Source of the DNA: an uncultured Prevotellaceae bacterium
GTDB lineage: Bacteria > Bacteroidota > Bacteroidia > Bacteroidales > Muribaculaceae
Length of the DNA stretch: 64,000 nucleotides
Direction: 5' to 3'
Assembly: GCA_900318865.1 (NCBI GenBank)
Contig: ONMF01000021.1
Span: 1 to 64,000 of the forward strand
Shown: piece by piece, positions 38,550 through 47,164 of the stretch
Layout: each line of letters starts with the position of its first letter
Position numbering within the stretch: the first letter of the stretch is position 1
Program-made: the position numbers and the translations under genes
Notes under the pieces: generated by a model
What the model was told of the DNA's origin: nothing
The model's database searches: none
The model's input: the letters and a program-made list of their open reading frames with translations, nothing else

Positions 38550-39401
38550 TTATCGCTGTACAACTTCGCTAAGTTTCTTTCCTTCAGCATCTTTCCAGTC
38601 ATCCCATCCGTTGCTTGGGCGACCCAAAACATATCCAGATGCCCCACTAGGACTGTTAAATGGGACGTCATTTTGAAGTGTTATCTGCCCGTTTTCATTC
38701 TTGCAGTGTTCTTTAATGAATTTGTTGCGACTATTGATCGGCTTGTAGCTATTTACGACATCTGATGCAAGAATGCTCCCTTTCAGCAATACAAATTTCT
38801 TTGTAGCTTCATCATAGTATCCAGTTCCTAGTGCTGGACGGTCTGTTGCCTTCGTATAGAACAGATGATTTGGATTCTGCTTTGGTTGTGGAGTGTCAAA
38901 GATCCTACAGCCAAAGAACCGACAAAGAAGTTGAATGTCGTGGAAGAATACTTCCATATCATTGACACGATATGGTGCAATATTTGGCTTCTTGGGATTT
39001 GCTCCATTCAAGAGCTCATAAGACCCTGCATTCTGCGCTGCCTCAATGCCCAGATACTCTAGATACTTCACATCGTCACCATAAATTTTATGACTATCTG
39101 AGATGAAAACAAGAGCCAAGTCCCAGAAATCCTTTTTCTGCAAATGGTCATTCTTTCTGTTGGCAAAGTCTGTTGTCTGACCGATATAGGCCTGCAATTT
39201 ATTTGCGTCTGGCGAACTAACCAAAATGTAGAACGCAGGTTGCCCAGAAATATCACTGATTGTATTTGCTAATGTAATATCTTCACGAGGTATTACATAT
39301 AGATGGCATGTGGAATTAGCCCCCATATAAATGTTCCTTGCTCCATCAAGTTTGCCATCAAGAAGCTCGGTGTGTATGGTGAAAGTATTCTTGGTCTTCA
39401 T
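38550..39401 (-). CDS. GIY-YIG nuclease-like protein with DUF4357 domain
   Basis: 283 residues. The GIY-YIG-like core is around 55-120 (FYILVSSPDANKLQAYIGQT, then FANRKNDHL and LALVFI). The C-terminus (about 225-275) matches DUF4357 (SSGASGYVLGR-like block, here SPSGASGYVLGRPSNGW). Proteins with this pair occur beside type I RM genes and are presumed accessory nucleases. The start overlaps the XRE stop by four bases (ATGA). Confidence 0.85.
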   Translation of the reverse strand: MKTKNTFTIHTELLDGKLDGARNIYMGANSTCHLYVIPREDITLANTISDISGQPAFYILVSSPDANKLQAYIGQTTDFANRKNDHLQKKDFWDLALVFISDSHKIYGDDVKYLEYLGIEAAQNAGSYELLNGANPKKPNIAPYRVNDMEVFFHDIQLLCRFFGCRIFDTPQPKQNPNHLFYTKATDRPALGTGYYDEATKKFVLLKGSILASDVVNSYKPINSRNKFIKEHCKNENGQITLQNDVPFNSPSGASGYVLGRPSNGWDDWKDAEGKKLSEVVQR

Positions 39402-39613
39402 GACTTTCTATCTATTCTAATGAGTTCTGTATAATCTATATCAAGCAGATTCGATATTTTCTCTATTGTTTCCAATGATGGTTGCGAAGAATTGGTGCAC
39501 CATTTAGATACAGTGGTTGGAGCGCAACCTAATTGTTCCGCCAGCCATTTGTTGGTTTTCTTTTTTTCGGCCAAAATCACTTTCAAGCGATTTAAATCTT
39601 TTGCTTCTTCCAT
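39398..39613 (-). CDS. XRE-family helix-turn-helix regulator
   Basis: 71 residues made of one Cro/C1-type HTH (LAEQLGCAPTTVSKWCTNSSQ). Its size and place at the head of an RM operon match controller proteins that delay restriction until DNA is methylated. The stop overlaps the next start (ATGA). A -7 box TAACTTTG lies at 39643-39636. Confidence 0.88.
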   Translation of the reverse strand: MEEAKDLNRLKVILAEKKKTNKWLAEQLGCAPTTVSKWCTNSSQPSLETIEKISNLLDIDYTELIRIDRKS

Positions 39614-39635
39614 GCTTATTATAATTATTATGGTG

Positions 39636-39643
39636 CAAAGTTA
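39636..39643 (-). promoter_or_regulatory. -7 box of the type I RM operon
   Basis: TAACTTTG on the minus strand, matching TAnnTTTG, 22 bases before the XRE start. It probably drives the whole leftward RM operon. Confidence 0.6.
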
Positions 39644-39807
39644 GCAAATATTCTCTGAGGCAATTACATTTCAAGGAAAAAGATATAAATATATATGGTT
39701 TTAGTGAATTATTTTCACCCAAAAAGGGCATACAGAGGTCGCCAGTTGCAACTGATAAATCATAGTGATGTGCACTTATACAAATATGGGGGGATAGCTG
39801 TGTATTC

Positions 39808-39852
39808 GTTCGTTGAAACGAACAAAACCTTAATTTGGCAGTTCTAACTGCC
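39808..39852. repeat. Two adjacent dyad elements
   Basis: GTTCGTT-GA-AACGAAC (39808-39823) and GGCAGTT-CT-AACTGCC (39837-39852), both perfect 7-bp arms with a 2-base centre, 29 bases apart. They lie between the XRE promoter and the integrase promoter and could be operators. The rest of 39653-40020 contains no recognised gene. Confidence 0.5.
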
Positions 39853-40021
39853 GAAATGTAGATATTTAATCGTATTGATTGGCGATTAAAGACATCTGCA
39901 ACACCCACTTCATTCCGGAATGGATATACAATTCATCCCAAATTCGTGCTTTTCTGGTGGGGAAGAAGTGACTCACTTTGCACGAACTCTTGCAGATGTG
40001 GGGAAAATGTGGGGAAAAAAA

Positions 40022-40053
40022 TTTGGTCATTCAATGGATAAGTATTACCTTTG
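40022..40053 (+). promoter_or_regulatory. Consensus promoter of the integrase
   Basis: TTTG (40022-40025), 20-base spacer, TACCTTTG (40046-40053): a near-perfect Bacteroidetes promoter pointing at the integrase. Confidence 0.75.
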
Positions 40054-40089
40054 TATAAAGCTATTTACACACTATCCCAACAACCATAA

Positions 40090-41430
40090 AAAAGACACGA
40101 AAGTTACATTTACATCAAAAAATCGGCAAAACGGTATGACACGGAATCGACGGCCACCATATATTTGCGTCTGAGGGATGGCAGGAGATTGGATTCAGTT
40201 GCCCAGACAGAACTCACCATTAATCCTAATCTTTGGGACGAGAAGAATGAGTGTGTCAAGTCGAAGGCTATTTGTGATCCAAAGCTTCGTACAGAGACCA
40301 ATGAAGAACTCCGGAAACTCAAAGGCTTTATCGAGAGGGAATACGAACGTGACAAGGACAATCTGGACAAAGACTGGCTTAAAGCTATCCTTGTCCGATA
40401 TTATCACCCCGAAAAGTTTACTCCTGAAGGTGAAAAGAAACAAACCTTTGAGCAGATGTTTGATGAGTTTTTGGAGAAACATCGCCTGTCTGAAGTTCGC
40501 AAGAAGAATTTCAGAGTGGTGAAACGATCCATGCTTCGATATGAGCTTTATGTCAAGAGAACCAAGCGGAACAGAAAAGACTTTGTTCTTGACGTGAACG
40601 ATGTGAACAGGGATACGCTAGCTGATATGTGGGATTTCTTTGAGAACGAGTATAAGTACTTCGAGAAATATCCTCAAATCTATGAGAACATACCCGAAAA
40701 GCGCACACCTTAACCCAGAGGCAAGAACACTCTTATAGATTGTTTCTCACGCATCAGAACGTTTTTCTTGTGGTGCTATGAGAATGGCAAGACCACCAAT
40801 CGCCCATTCGATAAATTCCCCATTGAAGAGTGCCTATATGGTACACCTGTATATATCTCATTAGACGAGAGGGAGCAGATCTGGAATGCGGATTTGTCAG
40901 CAAGGCCTCAACTCGCCATTCAGCGTGACATCTTCATTTTTCAATCGGTAATAGGTTGTCGCGTCAGCGACCTTTACAGAATGACAAAGCAAAGTATTGT
41001 CAACGGTGCCATCGAGTATATTCCCAAGAAAACCAAAGAAGGACGTCCGCTAACGGTACGTGTGCCGCTGAACGAGAGAGCAAAAGAGATTCTCAAACGA
41101 TACGAGGATTTTGAAGGTCCCGGCCTTCTTCCGTTTATTTCTGAGCAGAAATATAACAAGGCCATCAAGGAGTTTTTCAAGCTCGCTGGAATTGATAGGA
41201 TTGTTACCACATTAGACCCCTTGACCCGCGAGGAGGTGAAGCGCCCCATCTATGAGGTCGCCAGTAGCCACATGGCCCGAAGGACTTTTATTGGTAACAT
41301 TTACAGAAAAGTCAAAGACCCAAACCTTGTCTCAGCCCTTTCTGGCCACAAAGAGGGAAGCAAGGCTTTCCAAAGGTACAGAGATATTGATGAGGAAATG
41401 AAGAGAGACCTGGTCAAGTTATTGGATTAG
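40090..41430 (+). pseudogene. Tyrosine integrase interrupted by one in-frame stop
   Basis: Two open stretches (40165-40713 and 40768-41430) are in the same frame, separated by a single TAA at 40711-40713. Reading through it gives continuous integrase sequence (EKRTP-stop-PRGKNTLIDCFSRIR). The first part has the arm and core-binding domains. The second has the catalytic set: Arg in VIGCRVSDLY, HMAR(R) as HxxR, His in LSGHKEG and Tyr in QRYRDI. The frame is open back to about 40090 but has no ATG; TTG at 40165 is the first common start. Probably the island's own integrase, recently inactivated or suppressed. Confidence 0.85.
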
Positions 41431-41760
41431 TTCAACACATCCTCAATTGCAATGGCCCATCTCGCGTTGCTTACTAATCAGGCATTGTTTGATGACATCT
41501 TTAATGATACTCAAATAAATTATACTAAATAAGAATCGTATGATTTTATTAAGTTTGGTTTATAAAGTTAGGTGTTTTCTATAAAACAACATTTATAAAA
41601 CCCGAATTCTCGCAATATTTTCACACTTTTTATCTCAGATCATTGATTTTTACATCCAAAGTGAAATCTCTTCGGATAATTCTTGTCAAAACATAGTTAC
41701 ATCGTTCCCTAATTTAATCGGTTTACACCCGTTTTAATGCCTATTAAAATGAAGCAAAAC
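41431..41760. other. AT-rich stretch without recognised gene
   Basis: About 330 bases after the integrase. Only short ORFs. It separates the integrase 3' end from a diverged copy of that 3' end at 41761. Confidence 0.4.
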
Positions 41761-41818
41761 ATATAAAAAAGAATTTGGTTAAGCTATAGAATTAATTCAA
41801 CACACACCCATTTGCAGT
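41761..41818 (+). repeat. Diverged second copy of the integrase 3' end
   Basis: Over about 58 bases this matches the end of the integrase gene and its downstream flank (41398-41455). Gene end and flank both align: KRDLVKLL corresponds here to KKNLVKL, then both read TTCAACACA and TTGCA. It is a relic of a related integrase end or attachment region, about 363 bases from the first copy. Confidence 0.6.
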
Positions 41819-41825
41819 GAACAAA

Positions 41826-41853
41826 AAGCCTACCGAGGTTTTTTCGGTAAGCC
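41826..41853 (-). terminator. Terminator of the Fic operon
   Basis: On the minus strand, GCTTACCGA and TCGGTAGGC form a 9-bp stem with one mismatch, followed by TTTTT. It lies 46 bases past the small gene ending at 41899. Confidence 0.7.
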
Positions 41854-41898
41854 AAACTATCTGGCATAATAATTTTCACTAGATCAACTAAGTTCCAC

Positions 41899-42159
41899 TT
41901 ACCACAATTTTCCTTGAGCCCTTAGTTTATCTTTGAGTCCTTGAATCTTCGCATCAAGAAATTGTTTCAATTGACGTTTTAGCTCTTCTTTCTTCTCAGG
42001 CATGATAGCTGCATGTTCAATCTCATATTCTTTGAACCTAGAAATAATCTCTTTCGCAACATCTATTTGTTGCTCAGAGATTCTTCCATTTATAAAACAA
42101 GACGCTATTGCTGCCAGAAATGCCCCTTCAAAATAAGCTCCAAAAAGATTTACTTCCAT
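41899..42159 (-). CDS. Small helical hypothetical protein downstream of Fic
   Basis: 86 residues, no family recognised. The first ~25 are mildly hydrophobic (FEGAFLAAIASCFING), the rest is a charged amphipathic helix (KKEELKRQLKQFLDAKIQGL). It starts 30 bases after the fic stop and shares its terminator. It could be a Fic partner, but no evidence beyond adjacency exists. Confidence 0.65.
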   Translation of the reverse strand: MEVNLFGAYFEGAFLAAIASCFINGRISEQQIDVAKEIISRFKEYEIEHAAIMPEKKEELKRQLKQFLDAKIQGLKDKLRAQGKLW

Positions 42160-42189
42160 AATTCTCTATATCAATGAATAACATCTTTT

Positions 42190-43257
42190 TTACTGTGTAA
42201 CATATACTCTCCAACTTCCATCTTTCTCGCCTCGTTCCACATACTTCTTGTCAATCAAATGGTCAAGAAGTTTTTGGATGGCGGTAATACTAATGCCGGT
42301 TACGTCTTTCATGTCTGCCAAGGTCAGTGTGGGCTCTGTTCGCATGGCATTCAAGATCTTTGTGTAGTTTGGAGTCCTGAATGAAATCCTTTCTCCATCA
42401 TACCACCACACATTCTCATCCTTTTCGCTCACAAACAGTACATCATTATACACTTCCCTGGCTACGAGTCCATTAAAATACTTCAGGAATGGCTTGATGT
42501 CTTTCAACTCTGCATGGGCACCATCGCTGGGAATGGGGCCCACTTCGAGGTCTGCTTGATGTAGGGCTTCAAGATACTCACTTTTTTGGCGGCTACGGAC
42601 TACAATCATCGGATAGTTGTGGCGAGCCAGGATGAAGTTCACCATCAGTCGGGCGATGCGTCCATTGCCATCTTCGAAGGGATGGATGCGGATGGATCTA
42701 TAGTGGAACAATGCAGCCAGTTCCACAGGTGAGAGTTTTCCTTTCTGTTCCGCTTCATTATACCAGTCCACTAAGTCAGTCATCAGTCCAGGTGTCTCCT
42801 CGGGTGAGGCATACTCAAATCGGTCTCCGTATCGTGTGATCACACTGTTCGGCCGTGTCTTATACTGCCCCGCATGGATTACATAACTGGTCTGCCCACC
42901 GCCAGGCAAATCTCGATACACCGTATAGTCCTCCCTTAGCAGCGTCTTATGCAGCGTACGGATGAAGTTTTGATTCAGTGGCATCTCTTTTACGCGGGCC
43001 TCTTCTGCCATCATCTTCAACCCAACGTTACTAGCAGTCATTTCCTGCACATCTCTCACGTCGGCTTCGCCAATTACCTTGCCGAACAATAGCAGAATCT
43101 CAGTTTGCCCGTAGGTCAGTGTGTTGCCCTCAAGGTGGTTGCTGTTGTAGTTAAAGTCCACCGTGAAGCGGCGGCTGAGCCTCTCCCGATCCTTCTCCGA
43201 CAACGGCTGTATCTCTTGCCACGCCGCCAGTGCCTTTTTTATATTAAGATACTTCAT
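42190..43257 (-). CDS. Fic family AMP-transferase-like protein with winged-helix C-terminus
   Basis: 355 residues. Fic motif HPFEDGNGR at 192-200, complete. An N-terminal inhibitory motif of the form S-x-x-x-E-G is visible at Ser39-Glu43-Gly44 (SNHLEG), so this is a self-inhibited type Fic. The last ~60 residues (ADMKDVTGISITAIQKLLDH) form a winged helix, suggesting DNA binding. A -7 box TATCTTTG (43293-43286) lies just upstream. The usual activity is transfer of AMP to a protein; the target is unknown. Confidence 0.92.
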   Translation of the reverse strand: MKYLNIKKALAAWQEIQPLSEKDRERLSRRFTVDFNYNSNHLEGNTLTYGQTEILLLFGKVIGEADVRDVQEMTASNVGLKMMAEEARVKEMPLNQNFIRTLHKTLLREDYTVYRDLPGGGQTSYVIHAGQYKTRPNSVITRYGDRFEYASPEETPGLMTDLVDWYNEAEQKGKLSPVELAALFHYRSIRIHPFEDGNGRIARLMVNFILARHNYPMIVVRSRQKSEYLEALHQADLEVGPIPSDGAHAELKDIKPFLKYFNGLVAREVYNDVLFVSEKDENVWWYDGERISFRTPNYTKILNAMRTEPTLTLADMKDVTGISITAIQKLLDHLIDKKYVERGEKDGSWRVYVTQ

Positions 43258-43285
43258 ACGAGTATAATTGAATCAATTGATGGCG

Positions 43286-43293
43286 CAAAGATA
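43286..43293 (-). promoter_or_regulatory. -7 box of the fic operon
   Basis: TATCTTTG on the minus strand, 28 bases before the fic start. The interval 43294-43576 beyond it holds no recognised gene. Confidence 0.55.
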
Positions 43294-43576
43294 CAAAATG
43301 TTTTTGAAATGGTTATATAGTTACAACCTTATTTGTGATGTTTGAGCTAATTTTACCGAAAAATGGATGATAACCCCAAAGGCTTAGTTATAAATAAGTG
43401 CATCAATCATTACTCATGACTTTGATAATCCCATCGCTGACGGGATAATTTCAGATTGTCTAGTCACTGATTGGACAATACCAGATGCCTTTTCAGCCAA
43501 ACGGATAACGAAGATAAGTTCTCCGATTATGGATTTAAACGCTTTGAAAAAATCAGCACTCCGCTTCTCAACGAAG

Positions 43577-43724
43577 TACCTTTGCTAAAAAATATAGTAT
43601 GAATAAAGTAGATTTAAAATTTATTTCAAAATTACAGTCATGTCATGATATGCTCAATACCCAAATGGGTCGTATTGACGGAATGATCATTAATAACTCA
43701 TGTTTTCAAGGTAAGTATGGCTAA
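43577..43724 (+). CDS. Possible 41-residue small protein with its own promoter
   Basis: TACCTTTG (43577-43584) precedes an ATG at 43599 that opens 41 codons to TAA at 43724 (MNKVDLKFISKLQSCHDML...). The product is basic at the start, with two Cys and no family match. It could be a real small protein or the remnant of a longer gene. The feature range includes the promoter; the coding part is 43599-43724. Confidence 0.35.
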
Positions 43725-43770
43725 TGACATGAAATAACTGTTAAAATGAGTAGGATTCAAAAAAAAATGC

Positions 43771-43778
43771 TACTTTTG
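43771..43778 (+). promoter_or_regulatory. -7 box of the 43.8 kb secreted protein gene
   Basis: TACTTTTG matches TAnnTTTG, 39 bases before the ATG at 43817. Confidence 0.5.
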
Positions 43779-43816
43779 CGATATTAATAATGATTTATAA
43801 ACTAATTCTGAGACAC

Positions 43817-44458
43817 ATGAGAAAAGTAGTTTTTGGGGCAGTTGCCTTATTCATGGCATTCGTAAGCAATGCGCAAGTACTTGATCCAAGTGCTATCAAG
43901 GTCGAAGAACCTGAGTTTGAGCAGGAAGCCATCTTGGTTATTAATGAAACCGAGGGCATTCCTCTTGAAGTAGAACATTCCAAGCTTCGTGCAACCGCCA
44001 ATGTCGGAATGGCTTTGCTTGGTTTGACCAAAGGCAGTGAATATTATCAGTTGGAAGGCCCTGAATCACCCGTGACCCTTGATGCTTCAGCCTATGACAA
44101 TGATATGTATATTATCATTTCTTGGGAAGACAACAAACGCAGTCCCAAGCGCCTGTTCCAAATCATTCCGCTTGAAATTCAGAAGAAAAGGCGTATTTAT
44201 AATGTCGCAAAACTGACTGCATTCAAAGGTTCTGTTGCGGCCGATCAAGGGTATGTGAATTTTTCCGCAGAGAAGTACGGCGACCACTCCTATCTGGTGA
44301 AGATTACCGCAGAGGAACTTAAGGCATTGCGCGACGATAATAATGGTGAAATGAAAAAGTTCGGTAAGCAGTTCATCATCCGCTTACTCAATGCTTCGAC
44401 CGACAAACTGTCTGATACTGAGGATTTCATCACATTCGGCATTGCAAAGCCCAAATAA
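43817..44458 (+). CDS. Hypothetical secreted protein
   Basis: About 213 residues. Signal peptide MRKVVFGAVALFMAFVSNAQ with cleavage likely after NAQ. The mature part is acidic to neutral and beta-rich, with no known domain. The start is set at the ATG giving the cleanest signal peptide; an in-frame ATG at 43790 is 9 codons earlier. Likely periplasmic or exported. No functional hint from neighbours. Confidence 0.75.
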   Translation: MRKVVFGAVALFMAFVSNAQVLDPSAIKVEEPEFEQEAILVINETEGIPLEVEHSKLRATANVGMALLGLTKGSEYYQLEGPESPVTLDASAYDNDMYIIISWEDNKRSPKRLFQIIPLEIQKKRRIYNVAKLTAFKGSVAADQGYVNFSAEKYGDHSYLVKITAEELKALRDDNNGEMKKFGKQFIIRLLNASTDKLSDTEDFITFGIAKPK

Positions 44459-44485
44459 ATAGATTATTAAAAGATACATGGACAT

Positions 44486-44569
44486 ATGAAAAAGATTTAT
44501 TCAATCCTGATGGTTGCTGTTGCTGCCTTGTCAATGAGTTTCACGGCAAATGCAGAAGCAAGGAAGTAA
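44486..44569 (+). pseudogene. Signal-peptide-only ORF (27 residues)
   Basis: MKKIYSILMVAVAALSMSFT followed by ANAEARK and a stop: an entire signal peptide with almost no mature part. It is probably the stump of a deleted exported-protein gene, downstream of another secreted protein. Confidence 0.5.
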
Positions 44570-44593
44570 TTGTGGACATGTAAAATTAACGAA

Positions 44594-46086
44594 ATGACCA
44601 TAAAAGAAATAACGACCCACAAAGAGAATCAGATATTTGACTGCAAAGCATTCAAATAGACCCGAAGGCTTTGGCTGTGCTCATCGTGGCATTTGCCAAT
44701 GCGGATGGTGGCGTAATAGCCATTGGGGTATCGGATAAAACTCGGAAGATTGAAGGGTTGACCAGTATACGGAGAAGTTGAACGAACTGCTGCGTGTGCC
44801 GTTTGATTTCTGCAATCCGTCGATTCCCGTCACATGCTCCTATCTGCCTTGCAAGGACAAGGATGGGTACGAGAACCACATTTTGCTAATGGAAATCCCG
44901 GCGAGCATGTATTTGCACACCAACCAGGCGGATGAGGCTTTTATGCGTGTGGGTGACAAGAGCCGGAAGTTGTCGTTTGATGAGCGAGTGCAGCTGATGT
45001 ATGACAAGGGTGAGCGCTTCTATGAGGACACGGCTGTCTATGGTGCCACCGTTGACGACATCGACATGGATGCCGTTGCAGATTATACCAAGCTGGTCGG
45101 ATATAGCAAGACCCCATTGGAATACTTGCGAGAGAACAATGGTTTTGTGATGACCAATAAGCAGGGCGAGGAAGATGTCAGCACGGCATGCATTCTGCTA
45201 TTCGGTAAGAACCCTCAGAAGTTCTTCCCTCGCGCCCGCACTCGTTTTATCAGATATGAGGGTGCCGATGAAAAGGTGGGTGCTGAAATGAACGTCATCA
45301 AGGATGTGACTTTTGAAGGAACCATCCTGAACCAAGTCAAGAAAACCATAGAGTTCATTGAGACCCAAGTTCGCGAGCATACATTCCTGGGGCAACATGG
45401 CCAGTTCGTGACGCGCAGGGATTATCCAGAATTCGTCATTCAAGAGATGACGGTGAACAGCGTTTGCCATAGAGCCTACAGCATCAAAGGGACGGAAATA
45501 CAAATCAAGATGTTCGATGACCGGCTAGTGTTCGAATCACCAGGCAAACTGCCTGGAATGGTGAAGCCAACTAACATTCGCAATACCCATTTCTCTCGTA
45601 ATCCTAAAATAGCAGCTCAAAGCATATCACTTTGTCAAGGAGTTTGGCGAGGGCTTTGACCGTATCTGTCGTGAACAAGAGGCTAATGGTGCGAATGTTC
45701 CATCTTTCAGGACTGATGAGTTCATCCTGAAGATTACAGTACCAAAGGTAGCAGAAAACGTACAGAAGCAAACTGAAAACGTAACAGAAAACGGTGGAAA
45801 GGTAGCAGAAAACCATAATAAGGTAGCAGAAAAGGTAGCAGAAAATCATGGCAAGGTCACAGAAAAGTTGAAAGAAAAGGCTGCGGCATTAGGAGATACA
45901 TTAACAGCTAATAAAATCAAGATACTTGAACTGATGATTGAAGATCCATACATATCGAGAGCTGACTTGGCCAATAATGTCGGAATTAGTGAAACTTCGA
46001 TTTACCGCAATATTGAAGCCATGCGTGGTAAATATCTCCGTCGAGTAGGTCCAGATAAAGGCGGCTTCTGGGAGATAATTCTATGA
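44594..46086 (+). pseudogene. AlbA_2/RecG-like ATP-binding regulator, three frameshifts
   Basis: Pieces of one protein lie in changing frames. An N-terminal start (44594-44655) is followed by AlbA_2 core ALAVLIVAFANADGGVIAIG in a second frame to about 44762. The long middle (44778-45659) comes next, then a shift near 45612 into VKEFGEGFDRICREQEANG. The C-terminus has repeats of VAEN/VTEN-x-K and a winged helix (LANNVGISETSIYRNIEAMR). Such proteins are annotated as RecG-like or Schlafen-AlbA transcription regulators. With three shifts it is inactive. Confidence 0.8.
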
Positions 46087-46209
46087 GTTCTACCCTATTG
46101 CAGCTGCCAAAGGTCATTAAACTACCAATAAAAGGGTAGAAGTCGCCAAAAATGGCAAAACAAAAACGCCAACCGATTGAAAAAACAAACGATTGGCGAT
46201 TCAAGCCAG

Positions 46210-46293
46210 TACCCAGAGCCGGGGTCGAACCGGCACGGGTGTTACCCCATTGGTGTTTGAGACCAACGCGTCTACCGATTCCGCCATCTGGGC
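46210..46293 (-). tRNA. tRNA-Leu (CAA)
   Basis: 84 bases on the minus strand. Acceptor arms GCCCAGA and TCTGGGT, anticodon arm TTGGT-CTCAAAC-ACCAA giving anticodon CAA, a variable arm of the long leucine type, and T arm GCCGG-TTCGACC-CCGGC. CCA is not encoded. The 3' end faces the AT-rich island, so this gene is a candidate integration target. Confidence 0.92.
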
Positions 46294-46343
46294 TCGAAAA
46301 GCGGTGCAAAGATAGTGAATTATTGATAATTGGCAATGGATAA

Positions 46344-46374
46344 TTGATAATTTTTTCGGGTTTTTGTATTTTTG
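46344..46374 (+). promoter_or_regulatory. Promoter of tcdA
   Basis: TTG (46344-46346), 20-base spacer, TATTTTTG (46367-46374), 22 bases before the tcdA ATG. Confidence 0.65.
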
Positions 46375-46396
46375 TGGTCTTAAACGACCAAAGGTT

Positions 46397-47164
46397 ATGC
46401 AAGAAGAATTTTCACGCACCGAGTTGCTGCTGGGCCGGGCGGCAATGCAGCACCTGGCGGCTTGCCGGGTGGCGGTGTTCGGCGTGGGCGGCGTGGGCGG
46501 CCAGGTGGTGGAGGCACTGGCGCGCTCGGGTGTGGGCGCGCTCGATTTGTTCGACGCCGACGTGGTGAGCATCAGCAACCTGAACCGCCAGGTCATCGCC
46601 CTGCACTCCACGCTGGGCCGAAAAAAGGTGGAGGTGGCTGCCGAGCGGGTGCGCGACATCAACCCACGATGCCGGGTGACGGCTCACGACCTGTTTTTTC
46701 TGCCGGCCAATGCCGACACGGTGGATTTCACGGCCTACGACTACGTGGTGGACTGCATCGACACTGTGAGTGCCAAGATGGAGCTGGCGCGCCGCTGCAC
46801 GCGGCTGGGGTTGCCGTTCATCAGCAGCATGGGAGCGGCCTACAAGATGGACCCGATGGCCTTCAGGGTGATGGATTTTGCCAAGACCAACATGGATCCG
46901 CTGGCCAAGGTGATGCGCAAGCGGCTGCGCCGCGAGGGCATCGTGCACTTCAAGTGCGTGTGCAGTACCGAAAAGCCCCAGTTTCCCGCCGAGCCTGTTG
47001 TGGCCGATGACGGCCGCAAGTGCCCGGCGAGCAATGCCTTTGTGCCGGCGGCAGCGGGCTTGCTGCTTGCCAGCGAGGTCATCAAGGACTTGACGGCGGG
47101 TGAATCAACGGAATCCGCTGCCGCCACCGCCGCTGTAGCCGCCACCGCCGCCGTAGGACGATGA
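46397..47164 (+). CDS. tcdA: tRNA threonylcarbamoyladenosine dehydratase (TcdA/CsdL, ThiF family)
   Basis: 255 residues. E1-like nucleotide-binding loop VFGVGGVGGQVVEAL, Asp of the second strand (DADVVSISNLNRQ), and a Cys region FKCVCSTEKPQ. TcdA uses ATP to cyclise t6A to ct6A in tRNAs reading ANN codons. The start follows the promoter at 46344. The last ~20 residues (STESAAATAAVAATAAVGR) are the antisense of the neighbour's Gly-rich tail and look like read-through after a lost stop; the conserved protein ends near LLASEVIKDLTAG. Confidence 0.9.
   Translation: MQEEFSRTELLLGRAAMQHLAACRVAVFGVGGVGGQVVEALARSGVGALDLFDADVVSISNLNRQVIALHSTLGRKKVEVAAERVRDINPRCRVTAHDLFFLPANADTVDFTAYDYVVDCIDTVSAKMELARRCTRLGLPFISSMGAAYKMDPMAFRVMDFAKTNMDPLAKVMRKRLRREGIVHFKCVCSTEKPQFPAEPVVADDGRKCPASNAFVPAAAGLLLASEVIKDLTAGESTESAAATAAVAATAAVGR

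Noticed and set aside
39920..40174. 84-codon ORF before the integrase
   Set aside because: It runs through the integrase promoter and into its 5' end in another frame; no recognisable product.
45728..45890. Repeated VAEN/VTEN units as a possible CRISPR-like or minisatellite array
   Set aside because: The DNA units are short, unequal and protein-coding (coiled segment of the decayed AlbA_2 gene); no spacer-repeat structure.
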